Assembly (NCBI RefSeq): GCF_016102005.1
Contig: NZ_JACFPL010000002.1
Location: 434,001 to 498,000, forward strand
Source of the DNA: Bifidobacterium choladohabitans
Lineage (GTDB): Bacteria; Actinomycetota; Actinomycetes; Actinomycetales; Bifidobacteriaceae
Direction: 5' to 3'
Length of the DNA stretch: 64,000 nucleotides
This document shows positions 1 to 8,625 of this stretch, in pieces. Position numbers and translations under genes: made by a program. How positions within the stretch are numbered: position 1 is the stretch's first letter; each line of letters starts with the position of its first letter. A model generated the notes under the pieces. The model was not told where the DNA came from and ran no database searches. It was given only the letters and a program-made list of their open reading frames with translations.

Positions 1-1938
1 CTGCCCTTGTCGGGGCTGATGCTCCACTTGGTGTTCCTGCCTGCGGGCGTCCAGTGGGCGGTCAGGGTCAGGTCCTTGCCGACGGGCCTGCTGAAATCGT
101 AGGCGACATCCCCGGTGAACCACCCGTCGAACAGGAAGCCATCGCGCGCCGGGTCGGGGGAGGGGCGCTTCACCCTCCTGTACGGGGCGGAGACATGCTG
201 GTCTGCTGGTGTGGGGCTTCCGCCGCCTGTGTCGAAGCGGGCCGTGAACGCGGATCCTGGCTCCGCAGCCCGTGCCAGCGGCTGGCCGACCGTGTACCTT
301 AGGCTCCTGGTGAACGGCTTGCCGTCCTGCCTGCCAGTGATGAGGATAGCGGCCTGTCCCGGCTGGCGGGCGGGCATGACCGCCCGCCAGGCATTGTTCT
401 TCGCAGTGAGGCTGAGCGGCTGGCCGTCCAGGCTGGCTGATTCCAGGATGGACGCCTGCGTGGTGTAGATTCTGGCTGACTTGCCGGGCTGGCCCTGCTT
501 GTCCAGGCTCCACTGGTGTAGGCCGCCCTGCCTGCTGATGGCGGCGATCCCGCCGCCGATGCTTGCAGCCCGCACGTACTGCTGGCTCCCGTCGTCCGCG
601 CGCTTGGGGGCTTCGCCGGGCTTCCAGACCCAGACAAGACCATTGGAATCAACCAACGCTGCTTGTGTAGCGTCACTGCTTATTGCTGCGACGGCAGAAT
701 GGTCGGGCATAATCAGCAATTCTGGCTGGGTTTGTCCGTTGTTCAGATAACTGGTCTGGCCGGTTGAGTCCAGAAGCACAAAGCCATGATCCGTGGCTGA
801 TATCTGAACAATTCGGTGAGCAATCTTGACGTGTTGGATCTGAGCGGTATCAACGGCATCCGGCTTCCAAGCCCAGATTTTGCCCTTGCTGTCCATGGCG
901 AGCAGGCGATCAGCATTGCCAGCCACCTTGATTGCTGAAGCCTGCTTGGGCAGGCTTATGGCCTTTCCTGTCATCTCCCCCTTGATGCTCCATGTGCGTA
1001 TACGACCATCCTGATTCACTGCTACGAGGTGGTCGGCAGCCATGTCAATGCTGGTGTACGTCGTGGAATCTGCGTCAAGCAAGGCAGGCGTATCCCCACC
1101 TTTGCTCCAGGTGTAGATGCGGTGGTCCCTGCTCAAGGCTGCAAAGCCGTTATGGCCAACTATTCCAGTCACGAATCGCACGTCACCGGGTTCGCCCTGC
1201 GGCGATGGCACCTGAACAGGCATTTCAGCGTTTGATGTCCAGATGTACAGGCGGCCATCGCCGGTCACGCCGATCAGCTTGTCGTCATGGGCTTCCAATG
1301 CGCTGAACGATGGTGAGTCTGCACTCGGGGGTGTGATGGTGATGCTGGTGCCGCCGGAAGTCGGACCATGGTCGGGGCTGAGCGCCCAATCAGTCACCGG
1401 GGTCCACTTGGCCTTCAAGGTGATGTCCTTGGTGATCGGGGTGCGGAAATCCATCATCGCGTCATGCTCGGACCAGCCGTCGAAACGGTAGCCGTCGCGC
1501 TTCGGATTATCGGCAGGAGGCGAAGCCAAAGCGCCATCCGGCACAGTTACACCTTCCGCTTTGCTTCCATCGGCAGGGTCGAACACCACAGTATGAGAAT
1601 CAGCAGCAGACTGGGTCCCAGTAGGTGAATAAGAGCTGGATGGCGAGATTCCAAGGGATTGGGAAGATCCTGTCGGGGTTTGAACAGGAGAAGAAGCAGA
1701 CGACGCCTTCAGCGGCGAGGGGGAAGGCAGACTGGTCGGTTGTAGATCGCTCAGGGAACCGTTATCTACCTGAGCGGTATAACGACCCCCCCCCCCCGTT
1801 GACATCTGAGCTGGAGGCGAAGACGGTGCCGGTGGCCATGCCGGTCAGCAGCAGGGGTATCAGCACCATTGCTGACATGAGCGACCGCAGGCCAAACCTA
1901 TGCGTACGAGAATCGGCAGACGTCGACGACGAAACCAC
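1..1938 (-). CDS. Secreted RCC1/InlB-repeat surface protein, partial, interrupted by a poly-G tract
   Basis: This gene runs off the left edge. The best start is GTG at 1938, with a GGGGAGG ribosome site six bases upstream. A basic stretch and hydrophobic helix ending in Ala-Ser form a signal peptide. A run of 12 G (1786-1797, coding strand) follows codon AAC; as sequenced, translation stops at 1762 after about 58 residues. With 11 G the frame would join an open frame that continues to base 1 without a stop. That frame holds a Ser/Pro/Thr-rich linker, an InlB B-type repeat ending DGYRFDGW...LKAKW, an IPT/TIG-like SPDHGPTSGG segment, several RCC1-like blades (each with a GRLYIW or GRIRTW type strand), then a second InlB repeat (DGFLFDGW...LTAHW) and the start of another SPDKG segment. 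A cell-surface adhesin or host-interaction role is inference. The C-terminal anchor lies outside the window. Confidence 0.8.
1786..1797 (-). repeat. Poly-G tract (12 G on coding strand), candidate phase-variation switch
   Basis: Twelve consecutive C on the plus strand lie just after the signal-peptide region of the surface-protein gene. The tract length decides which frame follows: 12 gives early termination, 11 or 14 joins the long downstream frame. Homopolymer tracts of this length slip in replication and also promote transcriptional slippage. Confidence 0.8.
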
Positions 1939-2010
1939 AACAAACCTCCCCAAAGGATTCAAACGCTTGGCTGACCCAGTCCCCCGCAACCATGGGCAGC
2001 GCATGAGCAA

Positions 2011-2040
2011 ATCCTATCACGCAGCCATCCGAGCGTCGAA
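2011..2040 (-). promoter_or_regulatory. Candidate promoter of the surface-protein gene
   Basis: On the minus strand TTCGAC (2040-2035) and TAGGAT (2016-2011) are separated by 18 bases, about 70 bases before the GTG start. The match to sigma-70 consensus is moderate (4 of 6 in each box). Confidence 0.35.
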
Positions 2041-2062
2041 TCCCCCGGCAGTTCACTAAGGC

Positions 2063-2938
2063 TCAGCTGGCCGCTACGCCGCCTACTGCGGGCAGGGCGC
2101 CGACCATGAGCATGATGGCCACGAAGATGGCCAGGCCGATCCGGTAGATGACGAATCCCCGGTAGGAGAAGCGCGAGACAATCTTCAAAAAGGCGATGAT
2201 GACGATGTATCCCAGCAGGAAGCTGACCACGGTGGCGCAGATGGTGGCCCCCCAGCCGGGGAAGGCGGCGTCCGCGTTGATGTTCTTCAAGGATTTTACC
2301 GTCTCGAGGATGCCGGCGCCGAAGACGGCGGGGATGGCCATGAGGAAGCTGACCCGGGTGGCGGACTCGCGGGTGTAGCCCAGGGCGCGGCCGAAGGTCA
2401 TGGTGCCACCCGAGCGGGAGACCCCGGGGATCAGGGCCAGCATCTGCCCGATGCCGAAGAGCAGGGCGTCGCGGGCGCTCATCTGGCGGATCTCCTTGTT
2501 CTGGCGGCCGTGGCGGTCGAAGTAGTCCAGCAGCAGGCCGAAGACGATCAGCACCACCACGGTGATCCAGAGGTTGCGCAGCTTGGTCTCGATGATCTTC
2601 TGGAAGAGCAGGCCCGCCACCACGATGGGCAGGGTGCCCAGAATGATGTACCAGCCCAGGGCCGCGTCATGGTCCTTGGAGCCCATCCGCTCACGCCAGG
2701 AGGAGCCGTCCTTGCCGGCCAGGCAGCGGAACCAGTGGGTCAGTATGCGGGCAATGTCATGCCGGAAGTAGAGCAGGACCGCCAGCTCGGTACCGAATTG
2801 GATGATGGCTGTGAAGGCCGCGCCCGGGTCCTGGCCCAGCAGGCCGCCCACGATGCGGATATGGGCGCTGGATGAGACGGGGAAATACTCCGTCAGGGCC
2901 TGCACCAGGCCGAACAGAATGGCTTCGAAGAAATTCAT
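2063..2938 (-). CDS. uppP: Undecaprenyl-diphosphate phosphatase (BacA/UppP family)
   Basis: This integral membrane enzyme dephosphorylates undecaprenyl pyrophosphate to recycle the lipid carrier for peptidoglycan and surface polysaccharides. The 291-residue protein has the two family motifs: an E-Y-F-PVSSSAH segment near residue 17 (usually ELPVSSSGH) and PGVSRSGG near residue 180. Several hydrophobic helices span the length, and the size is normal. The ATG at 2938 has AGAGGGG upstream. It is followed on the same strand, after about 120 bases, by the surface-protein gene, which seems to have its own promoter. Confidence 0.93.
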   Translation of the reverse strand: MNFFEAILFGLVQALTEYFPVSSSAHIRIVGGLLGQDPGAAFTAIIQFGTELAVLLYFRHDIARILTHWFRCLAGKDGSSWRERMGSKDHDAALGWYIILGTLPIVVAGLLFQKIIETKLRNLWITVVVLIVFGLLLDYFDRHGRQNKEIRQMSARDALLFGIGQMLALIPGVSRSGGTMTFGRALGYTRESATRVSFLMAIPAVFGAGILETVKSLKNINADAAFPGWGATICATVVSFLLGYIVIIAFLKIVSRFSYRGFVIYRIGLAIFVAIMLMVGALPAVGGVAAS

Positions 2939-3083
2939 GGACCCCTCTTGCTATGTCGGACAACAATGGCAAGCATAGCCACCGCGCAGGGCAGGCAGAG
3001 CCAAGGGCCGGGCATGTCTCGCAGAATGCCCACAATGGGTCTTGTCGGAATCGACGACTCGACGAATAGGGGTGTGGATCATC

Positions 3084-3878
3084 ATGGCCAAGACCTACAG
3101 AAAATCCAGGGGCGGGGCCCCGGCGGGATTCTTCGAGTGCGAGGGGCGCGGGCTGCAATGGCTGGGCCAGGCCCAGGCGCAGGGCGGTCCCCGGGTGGTG
3201 GACGTCTACGACTGGGGCCCGGACTACCTGGACATCGAGGAGGTGACCTCCGCCTCCCCCACGCCCGGCGCGGCCTACCGCTTCGGCGCTCAGCTGGCCC
3301 ATATGCATGATGCCGGGGCCGACCACTTCGGTTCCGCGCCCGAGGGCTACACGGGCACCTGCTACTTCGGACCCCTGCAGGATCCGCTGCCCATGGACGT
3401 GGGTGCCTGGGACGACCCGGCCACCTACTGGGCCAAGGGGCGGCTGGAGCCCATGGTGGGCATGGCCATGGATCGGCGCGCCCTGAACCGCGATGACATG
3501 AAGATGACCGAAGAGGTGATCCAGGCTCTGCCGGAGCTGCTGGGCGCTGCCGCCAATGACAAGCCCGCCCGGGTCCACGGGGACCTCTGGAGCGGGAACG
3601 TCATGTGGACCAGGAACGACGGGAACACCCAGGCCGTCCTGATCGACCCTGCGGCCCACGGCGGCCACCGCGAGGAGGACCTGGCCATGCTGCAGCTGTT
3701 CGGCATCCCCTACCTGGGGCAGATTCTGGACGGCTACCAGAGCGTGCACCCGCTGGCGGCCGGCTACCAGAACCGGACCACGCTCTGGCAGCTCTACGCC
3801 ATCGCCGGGCACTGCGCCTTCTTCGGCGGCGGCTATGTGAGCGAGTACCGGTCCATGTGCCGGTCGCTGCTGGGCTGA
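3084..3878 (+). CDS. Fructosamine/ketosamine-3-kinase family protein
   Basis: This cytosolic kinase-like protein (264 residues) belongs to the fructosamine kinase family, which phosphorylates sugar adducts on protein amines so that they decompose. The aminoglycoside-phosphotransferase fold motifs are visible: the HGDLWSGN catalytic loop near residue 155 and the IDPAAHGGHREEDLAM metal-binding segment just after, where the family has D-P-A-x-x-G-x-x-E. The N-terminal lysine region (MAKTYRKSRGG) is short but typical. ATG 3084 was chosen; an in-frame GTG lies four codons upstream and the ribosome site is weak. It is divergent from uppP and convergent with dnaJ (10-base gap). The true substrate is unknown. 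Confidence 0.85.
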   Translation: MAKTYRKSRGGAPAGFFECEGRGLQWLGQAQAQGGPRVVDVYDWGPDYLDIEEVTSASPTPGAAYRFGAQLAHMHDAGADHFGSAPEGYTGTCYFGPLQDPLPMDVGAWDDPATYWAKGRLEPMVGMAMDRRALNRDDMKMTEEVIQALPELLGAAANDKPARVHGDLWSGNVMWTRNDGNTQAVLIDPAAHGGHREEDLAMLQLFGIPYLGQILDGYQSVHPLAAGYQNRTTLWQLYAIAGHCAFFGGGYVSEYRSMCRSLLG

Positions 3879-3888
3879 CTCAGCCGCC

Positions 3889-5025
3889 TCAGCTGAAGAT
3901 GTCCTTGAGCTTGCCGAAGATCCCCTTGCGGCCCCCGACTCCGGCAGGCTTGGCGCTCTGCGGGACCTGCTTGGCCTCTGAGTCGTGGCTGTTGGCGAAG
4001 TCTTCAATCAGGCGGCGCTGATCGTCGTCCAGCTTGGTGGGGATCTGGACCAGCACGTGGACGATGATGTCGCCGCGCTCCTCCCGGTTGCCCAGTCTGG
4101 TGACGCCCAGGCCCTTGATGGTGATCTCCTGGTCAGGCTGGCAGCCGGCGGGGATATCCACCTGGCGCTGGCCGTCGAAGGTCTCCAAGTCGACCTGGTG
4201 GCCCAGCACGGCCCAGGTCATGGGCACGGCGATCCAGCAGTGCAGGTCCTGCCCGCTGCGGGTGTAGTGCTTGTCGGGCTTGATGGTGATGTCCACATAC
4301 AGGTCGCCTGCGGCACCGCCGCCCTCGCCCACCTCGCCCTGGGAGGCCAGCCGCAGCCGGGAGCCGTCAGCCACGCCTGCGGGCACGTTGACGCCCACCT
4401 CGCGCCGGGTAGGCACACGGCCGTGGCCGTTGCAGACCGGGCAGGGGTGCTCGATGATGGTGCCGTGGCCCTCGCACCGCTCGCAGGGTGCCTGGCTCAT
4501 CATCTGACCCAGCAGGGTCCGCACCACTTTCTGGGCATAGCCCTTGCCGTTGCAGACCGGGCAGGTCACCGGGGAGGTCCCCTTCTGGGCCCCCGAGCCG
4601 CCGCACTCCTGGCAGAGGCCGTAGGTGCTGATGGGGGCGCGTACCACGCCGCCGAAGATGGCTGTCTTCATGTCCACGGAGACCTGGGCCAGGGCGTCCC
4701 GGCCCGGCTGGGTGCGCGGAATGGGCCCCTGGGTGGTGCCTCCGAAGCCGCCGCCGAAGAACTGGTTGAAGACGTCTCCCATGTCGAAGGGGCTGCCCCC
4801 CTGGGAGGCCTGGGGATCGTTGGGGTCCACGCCCGCGTCGTACATGCGCCGCTTCTCGGGGTCGGAGAGCACTTCGTAGGCGCTATTGACCTCCTTGAAC
4901 TTGTCCTCGTATTCAGGCCCGGCGATGTCCGGGTGGTACTTGCGGCTCATCTTGCGATAGGCGCGCTTGATGTCCTGATCGCTCGCGCCGCGCTCGACTC
5001 CCAAAACCTCGTAGTAATCTGCCAC
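3889..5025 (-). CDS. dnaJ: Chaperone DnaJ (type I Hsp40)
   Basis: This co-chaperone stimulates DnaK ATPase and delivers unfolded proteins. The 378-residue protein shows the J domain with HPD near residue 32, a G/F-rich stretch (residues 80-100), four zinc-finger repeats (CQECGGSG, CPVCNGKG, CERCEGHG, CPVCNGHG, residues 140-205) and the C-terminal substrate-binding domain, so it is a complete type I DnaJ. It sits 84 bases downstream of hrcA on the same strand and is probably in the same CIRCE-controlled operon. In bifidobacteria a second DnaJ usually accompanies dnaK-grpE elsewhere. Confidence 0.96.
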   Translation of the reverse strand: MADYYEVLGVERGASDQDIKRAYRKMSRKYHPDIAGPEYEDKFKEVNSAYEVLSDPEKRRMYDAGVDPNDPQASQGGSPFDMGDVFNQFFGGGFGGTTQGPIPRTQPGRDALAQVSVDMKTAIFGGVVRAPISTYGLCQECGGSGAQKGTSPVTCPVCNGKGYAQKVVRTLLGQMMSQAPCERCEGHGTIIEHPCPVCNGHGRVPTRREVGVNVPAGVADGSRLRLASQGEVGEGGGAAGDLYVDITIKPDKHYTRSGQDLHCWIAVPMTWAVLGHQVDLETFDGQRQVDIPAGCQPDQEITIKGLGVTRLGNREERGDIIVHVLVQIPTKLDDDQRRLIEDFANSHDSEAKQVPQSAKPAGVGGRKGIFGKLKDIFS

Positions 5026-5109
5026 CGATCATCCTTTTCGTTTGATGCCCTCTCGACCCATAGTTGCATGGGCCCACGATACCTATGACTTATGCTGCTG
5101 CCCTGACGG

Positions 5110-6183
5110 TCACGGCTCCCCGTCGCCGGCCAGGAAACCGGTCAGATAGGAGGCCACGGCACGAACCGCGCTCATGGTCGCCGGATAGTCCATATGGGTC
5201 GGGCCGATGGAACCCACGAAGGCCACGGGCTCGTCCGCTTCGGAGCCGTCGGTCTGCCTGGACCGGGCATGCCCGTATCCGCTGGTCACCACCGAGGCGT
5301 GGGCCAGCTCCGGGGTCCGGGTCTCGGTGCCGATGGCCACGCTGACTCCGTTGCTCTCGCGCGAGAGCTCGCTCTGGGCCCGCATGAGCCGCATGAGCAC
5401 CACCTGTTCCTCCAGGGCGTCCAGCAGCGAGCCCAGATCCCCCAGGGAGACGGCCTGGCTGTGGGTCAGCTGGGAGGTGCCGGCCATGTAGAGGCCGCTG
5501 GTCTGTTCCCGGGTGGCCATCTCGTCGAAGACCGTGGCCACCAGGCGCAGCATGGACTTGTCTCGGCCCTCGGTGAGGGAATCGGCCAGCATGCGGCAGC
5601 GGTCGGCGGCGCGGTCCAGGGGCAGGTCCTGGCACTGTCGGTTGATCTTGTCGGACAGGTCCGCCAGGGCGTTCGGGTCCTCCTGCAGGGGCCCGTGCAG
5701 GGTGCGCTGGACCACCCGGCCGGTGTCGGTGATGACCACCATAAGTACGGTCCCCCGGCTCAGTCCTATAAGCTCGGCCCGGCGCAGGTTCGAGCTGGCC
5801 AGGGAGGGCGAGGCCACTACGGCGATCTGCCCGGTGATCTGAGCCAGAAGCCGGGCGGCGTGCTGCAGGGTGTCCTCCAGATTGACCGACCCGGACAGGA
5901 AGGCGTTGATCCCACGGCGCTGGGCGGCGGACAGGGGCACGATGGTGGCCAGCCTGTCGACGAAGTAACGGTAGCCCTTCTGGGTGGGGATGCGGCCGGC
6001 CGAGGTGTGGGGCTGGACCAGGTAGCCCTCGCTCTCAAGGGCCGCCATGTCGTTGCGCACGGTGGCGGAGCTGACTCCAAGCTGATGATTTCTGGTGAGC
6101 GAACCTGACCCTACCGGCTCGCGAGAACGAATATAGTCCTCGACGACCGCGCGCAGCACCAGCATGCGTCTGGTATTAGGCAA
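5110..6183 (-). CDS. hrcA: Heat-inducible transcription repressor HrcA
   Basis: HrcA binds CIRCE operators and represses class I heat-shock genes. The N-terminal winged-helix segment (RRMLVLRAVVEDYIRSREPV, then SSATVRNDMAALE) and the HTSAGRIPTQKGYR motif are diagnostic. I chose TTG at 6183 because GGAAGGAG lies five bases upstream; an in-frame ATG at 6201 has no ribosome site and lies close to the predicted -10. This gives 357 residues, normal for the family. A CIRCE element lies upstream within its own promoter, so autoregulation is expected. The gene is divergent from tkt. Confidence 0.94.
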   Translation of the reverse strand: MPNTRRMLVLRAVVEDYIRSREPVGSGSLTRNHQLGVSSATVRNDMAALESEGYLVQPHTSAGRIPTQKGYRYFVDRLATIVPLSAAQRRGINAFLSGSVNLEDTLQHAARLLAQITGQIAVVASPSLASSNLRRAELIGLSRGTVLMVVITDTGRVVQRTLHGPLQEDPNALADLSDKINRQCQDLPLDRAADRCRMLADSLTEGRDKSMLRLVATVFDEMATREQTSGLYMAGTSQLTHSQAVSLGDLGSLLDALEEQVVLMRLMRAQSELSRESNGVSVAIGTETRTPELAHASVVTSGYGHARSRQTDGSEADEPVAFVGSIGPTHMDYPATMSAVRAVASYLTGFLAGDGEP

Positions 6184-6208
6184 TGTCGCTCCTTCCGTCA
6201 TGGTTTCA

Positions 6209-6238
6209 TTATTAGCACTCGGGCCATGAGAGTGCCAA
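6209..6238 (-). promoter_or_regulatory. hrcA promoter embedding the CIRCE operator
   Basis: On the minus strand TTGGCA (6238-6233) and TAATAA (6214-6209) are separated by 18 bases. The CIRCE element overlaps both boxes and the spacer, so bound HrcA would block RNA polymerase. Confidence 0.65.
6212..6238. promoter_or_regulatory. CIRCE operator (HrcA binding site)
   Basis: TTAGCACTC (6212-6220), nine bases, then GAGTGCCAA (6230-6238). The consensus is TTAGCACTC-N9-GAGTGCTAA, so only one base differs (C for T in the right arm). Its place between hrcA and tkt fits autoregulation of hrcA-dnaJ. Confidence 0.93.
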
Positions 6239-6305
6239 AACGTCGTGCGAAGAGCCGAATTGTGTCGTCTCAAACCGATACGATGGAAACGCATTGTGAA
6301 GGTAA

Positions 6306-6333
6306 TCGAACATTTTCGACACAAGTCGAACAT
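6306..6333. repeat. Repeated TCGAACAT and TTCGAC/GTCGAA dyad in the tkt leader
   Basis: TCGAACAT occurs at 6306-6313 and again at 6326-6333, and TTCGAC (6315-6320) faces GTCGAA (6325-6330) across a four-base loop. They lie 35 to 60 bases before the tkt start. A regulator site or leader hairpin is possible; no known motif matches. Confidence 0.4.
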
Positions 6334-6367
6334 GAAGACCTCTAGATTGGAAGGAAAGCAGCACCAT

Positions 6368-8470
6368 ATGGCAGATTTCACATGGTCCGAACTCGATGAG
6401 CGGGCTGTCAAGATGGCCAAGGTCCTCTCGGCCGACGCGGTCGAGAAGGCCGGAAGCGGCCACCCCGGCTCCCCTATTTCGCTGGCGCCCATCGCTTACG
6501 CGCTCTACCAGCACTTCATCCGTCACGACCCCAACGACCCCGACTGGGTTGGGCGTGATCGGTTCATTCTCTCCGGCGGCCACGCCTCGCTGACCCAGTA
6601 CGTGCAGCTCTACTTCTCCGGGTACGGACTGACCCTGGACGATCTGAAGCGCTTCCGCACCGCCGGCACCAGGACCCCCGGCCACCCCGAGTACGGCCTG
6701 ACCCCCGGCATCGAGATGACCACCGGCCCACTGGGCCAGGGTCTGGCCTCGGCCGTGGGCTTCGCCTATGGTCAGCGCTACGAGCGCGGTCTGCTGGATC
6801 CGGACGCACCCGAGGGGCAGTCCCCCTTCGACCATAAGGTCTGGGTCATCTGCGGCGAGGGCGACGTCGAGGAGGGCGTCTCCTCCGAGGCCAGCTCCCT
6901 GGCCGGCGACCAGCGCCTGGGCAACCTGACCGTCATCTTCGATGCCAACCACATCCAGATCGAGGGCGACACCCGCATCGCCCTGGGCGAGGACATCCTC
7001 AAGCGCTACCAGGCCTACGGCTGGTACACCGACGAGTTCAGCTTCATCCAGCCCGACGGCTCCTACAAGGAGGACGTCGAGGGCCTGGCTGCCGTCCTGG
7101 AGAAGGCCGAGCAGGTCACCGACCGGCCCAAGTTCATTAAGGTGGACACCCTGATGGCCTGGCCCACCCCCGGCAAGACCAACGATCCTTCAGCCCACGG
7201 CTCAGCCCTGGGCGCCGAGGCCGTCGCCGGCCTGAAGAAGACCCTGGGCTACGACCCTGAGCAGAGCTTCCAGATCGACGAGGAGGCCCTGGCCCACGCC
7301 CGCGAGGTCGCCCAGCGCGGCCTGGCCGCCCACAAGGACTGGGACGAGAAGTACCAGGCCTGGCGCAAGGCCAACCCCGACAAGGCTGCCCTCTACGACC
7401 GCATCCATGCCGGCAAGCTGCCCGAGGGCTTCGATAAGGCCCTGGACGACTTGGAGGCTGGCTTCGAGCCCGGCTCCAAGGTGGCCACCCGCAAGGCTTC
7501 AGGTGCAGTCATCAACGCCCTGGCCCCCATCATGCCCGAGCTCTGGGGCGGATCCGCCGATTTGGGCGGCTCCAACAACACCAACATCAACGGTGCCGTC
7601 TCCTTCGCCCCCGAGGCCGACAAGACCGTCCAGTGGCCCAAGACCAGCAAGTACGGCCGCCAGCTGCACTTCGGCGTGCGCGAGTTCGGCATGGGCGCCA
7701 TCACCAACGGCATCCTGCAGGGTTCGGACACCAGGCCCTACAACGGGACCTTCTTCCAGTTCAGCGACTATGAGCGCCCCTCGGTGCGCCTGGCCGCCCT
7801 GATGGACATCCCCAACCTGTATGTGTGGACCCACGATTCCGTGGCCCTGGGCGAGGATGGCCCCACCCACCAGCCCATCGAGCACCTGACCGCCGTGCGC
7901 GCCATCCCCCAGATGGAGGTTGTGCGCCCCGCCGATCAGTACGAGACCGCTGAGGCCTACCGCGCCTTCTTCGAGAAGGACAACACCCACCCCACGGCCA
8001 TGATCCTGACCAGGCAGGGCGTGCCCACCCTGGAGGAGACCAAGGCCAAGGCCCGCGAGGGTGTGCGCAAGGGCGCCTACGTGCTGGTCGACACCGAGGG
8101 TCAGCCGGATGTGCTCATCATGGCCACCGGCTCCGAGGTGCAGCACGCTGTGGCAGCCTCCAAGACCCTGGCTGAGCAGGGCGTCAAGGCCCGCGTCATC
8201 TCCGTGCCCTCGATGGAGTGGTTCGAGGAGCAGGACGACGAGTACAAGGAAGCCGTTCTGCCCGCCTCCGTCAAGGCCCGCGTCTCCGTCGAGGCCGGAC
8301 TGGCCACGCCCTGGTACAAGTACCTGGGCAGCTATGGCAAGCCCGTCTCCATCGAGCAGTTCGGCCTGCAGGGCAGCGGCGACGAGAACATGCGCGACCT
8401 GGGCATCACCGCCGATCATGTGGTCGAAGCAGCACAGGCCTCCCTGGAGGAAGTCCGTCGGGCCCGCTGA
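6368..8470 (+). CDS. tkt: Transketolase
   Basis: This thiamine-diphosphate enzyme moves two-carbon ketol units between sugar phosphates. In the bifid shunt it works with transaldolase to make the pentose phosphates that phosphoketolase cleaves. The 700-residue protein has the N-terminal GSGHPGSPISLAP motif, the TPGHPE and TTGPLGQGLA segments, the ThDP motif with GEGDVEEGV, and the C-terminal domain with a DSVALGEDGPTHQPIEHL segment. ATG 6368 is preceded by GGAAGGA. It is divergent from hrcA and followed 155 bases later by tal. Confidence 0.97.
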   Translation: MADFTWSELDERAVKMAKVLSADAVEKAGSGHPGSPISLAPIAYALYQHFIRHDPNDPDWVGRDRFILSGGHASLTQYVQLYFSGYGLTLDDLKRFRTAGTRTPGHPEYGLTPGIEMTTGPLGQGLASAVGFAYGQRYERGLLDPDAPEGQSPFDHKVWVICGEGDVEEGVSSEASSLAGDQRLGNLTVIFDANHIQIEGDTRIALGEDILKRYQAYGWYTDEFSFIQPDGSYKEDVEGLAAVLEKAEQVTDRPKFIKVDTLMAWPTPGKTNDPSAHGSALGAEAVAGLKKTLGYDPEQSFQIDEEALAHAREVAQRGLAAHKDWDEKYQAWRKANPDKAALYDRIHAGKLPEGFDKALDDLEAGFEPGSKVATRKASGAVINALAPIMPELWGGSADLGGSNNTNINGAVSFAPEADKTVQWPKTSKYGRQLHFGVREFGMGAITNGILQGSDTRPYNGTFFQFSDYERPSVRLAALMDIPNLYVWTHDSVALGEDGPTHQPIEHLTAVRAIPQMEVVRPADQYETAEAYRAFFEKDNTHPTAMILTRQGVPTLEETKAKAREGVRKGAYVLVDTEGQPDVLIMATGSEVQHAVAASKTLAEQGVKARVISVPSMEWFEEQDDEYKEAVLPASVKARVSVEAGLATPWYKYLGSYGKPVSIEQFGLQGSGDENMRDLGITADHVVEAAQASLEEVRRAR

Positions 8471-8490
8471 ACCCGGCACCGTGATCAATC

Positions 8491-8516
8491 GGGGGCCGTC
8501 CGCGACGCCGGCCCCC
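8491..8516 (+). terminator. GC-rich hairpin after tkt
   Basis: GGGGGCCG (8491-8498) pairs with CGGCCCCC (8509-8516), a perfect 8-base-pair stem 20 bases after the tkt stop. There is no U-run, so it may be a weak terminator or an mRNA-stabilising hairpin. Confidence 0.4.
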
Positions 8517-8625
8517 TCCCCTGCAGGCACGCCCGAAACGCGGGTCTGCGGGAATACAGCAACAGACTTCCCGGTAGTGCATAGTGAATGTGATTCCATC
8601 GGGAACCCAAATAAGGAGTGACAAG

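Noticed and set aside
2757-4007. 416-codon minus-strand frame spanning uppP and the fructosamine kinase-like gene
   Set aside because: It is low-complexity and overlaps two recognised genes on both strands, so it is a shadow.
6302-6320. LexA-like CGAAC...TCG in the tkt leader
   Set aside because: The right arm lacks GTTCG, so it does not fit the LexA consensus found at uvrA.
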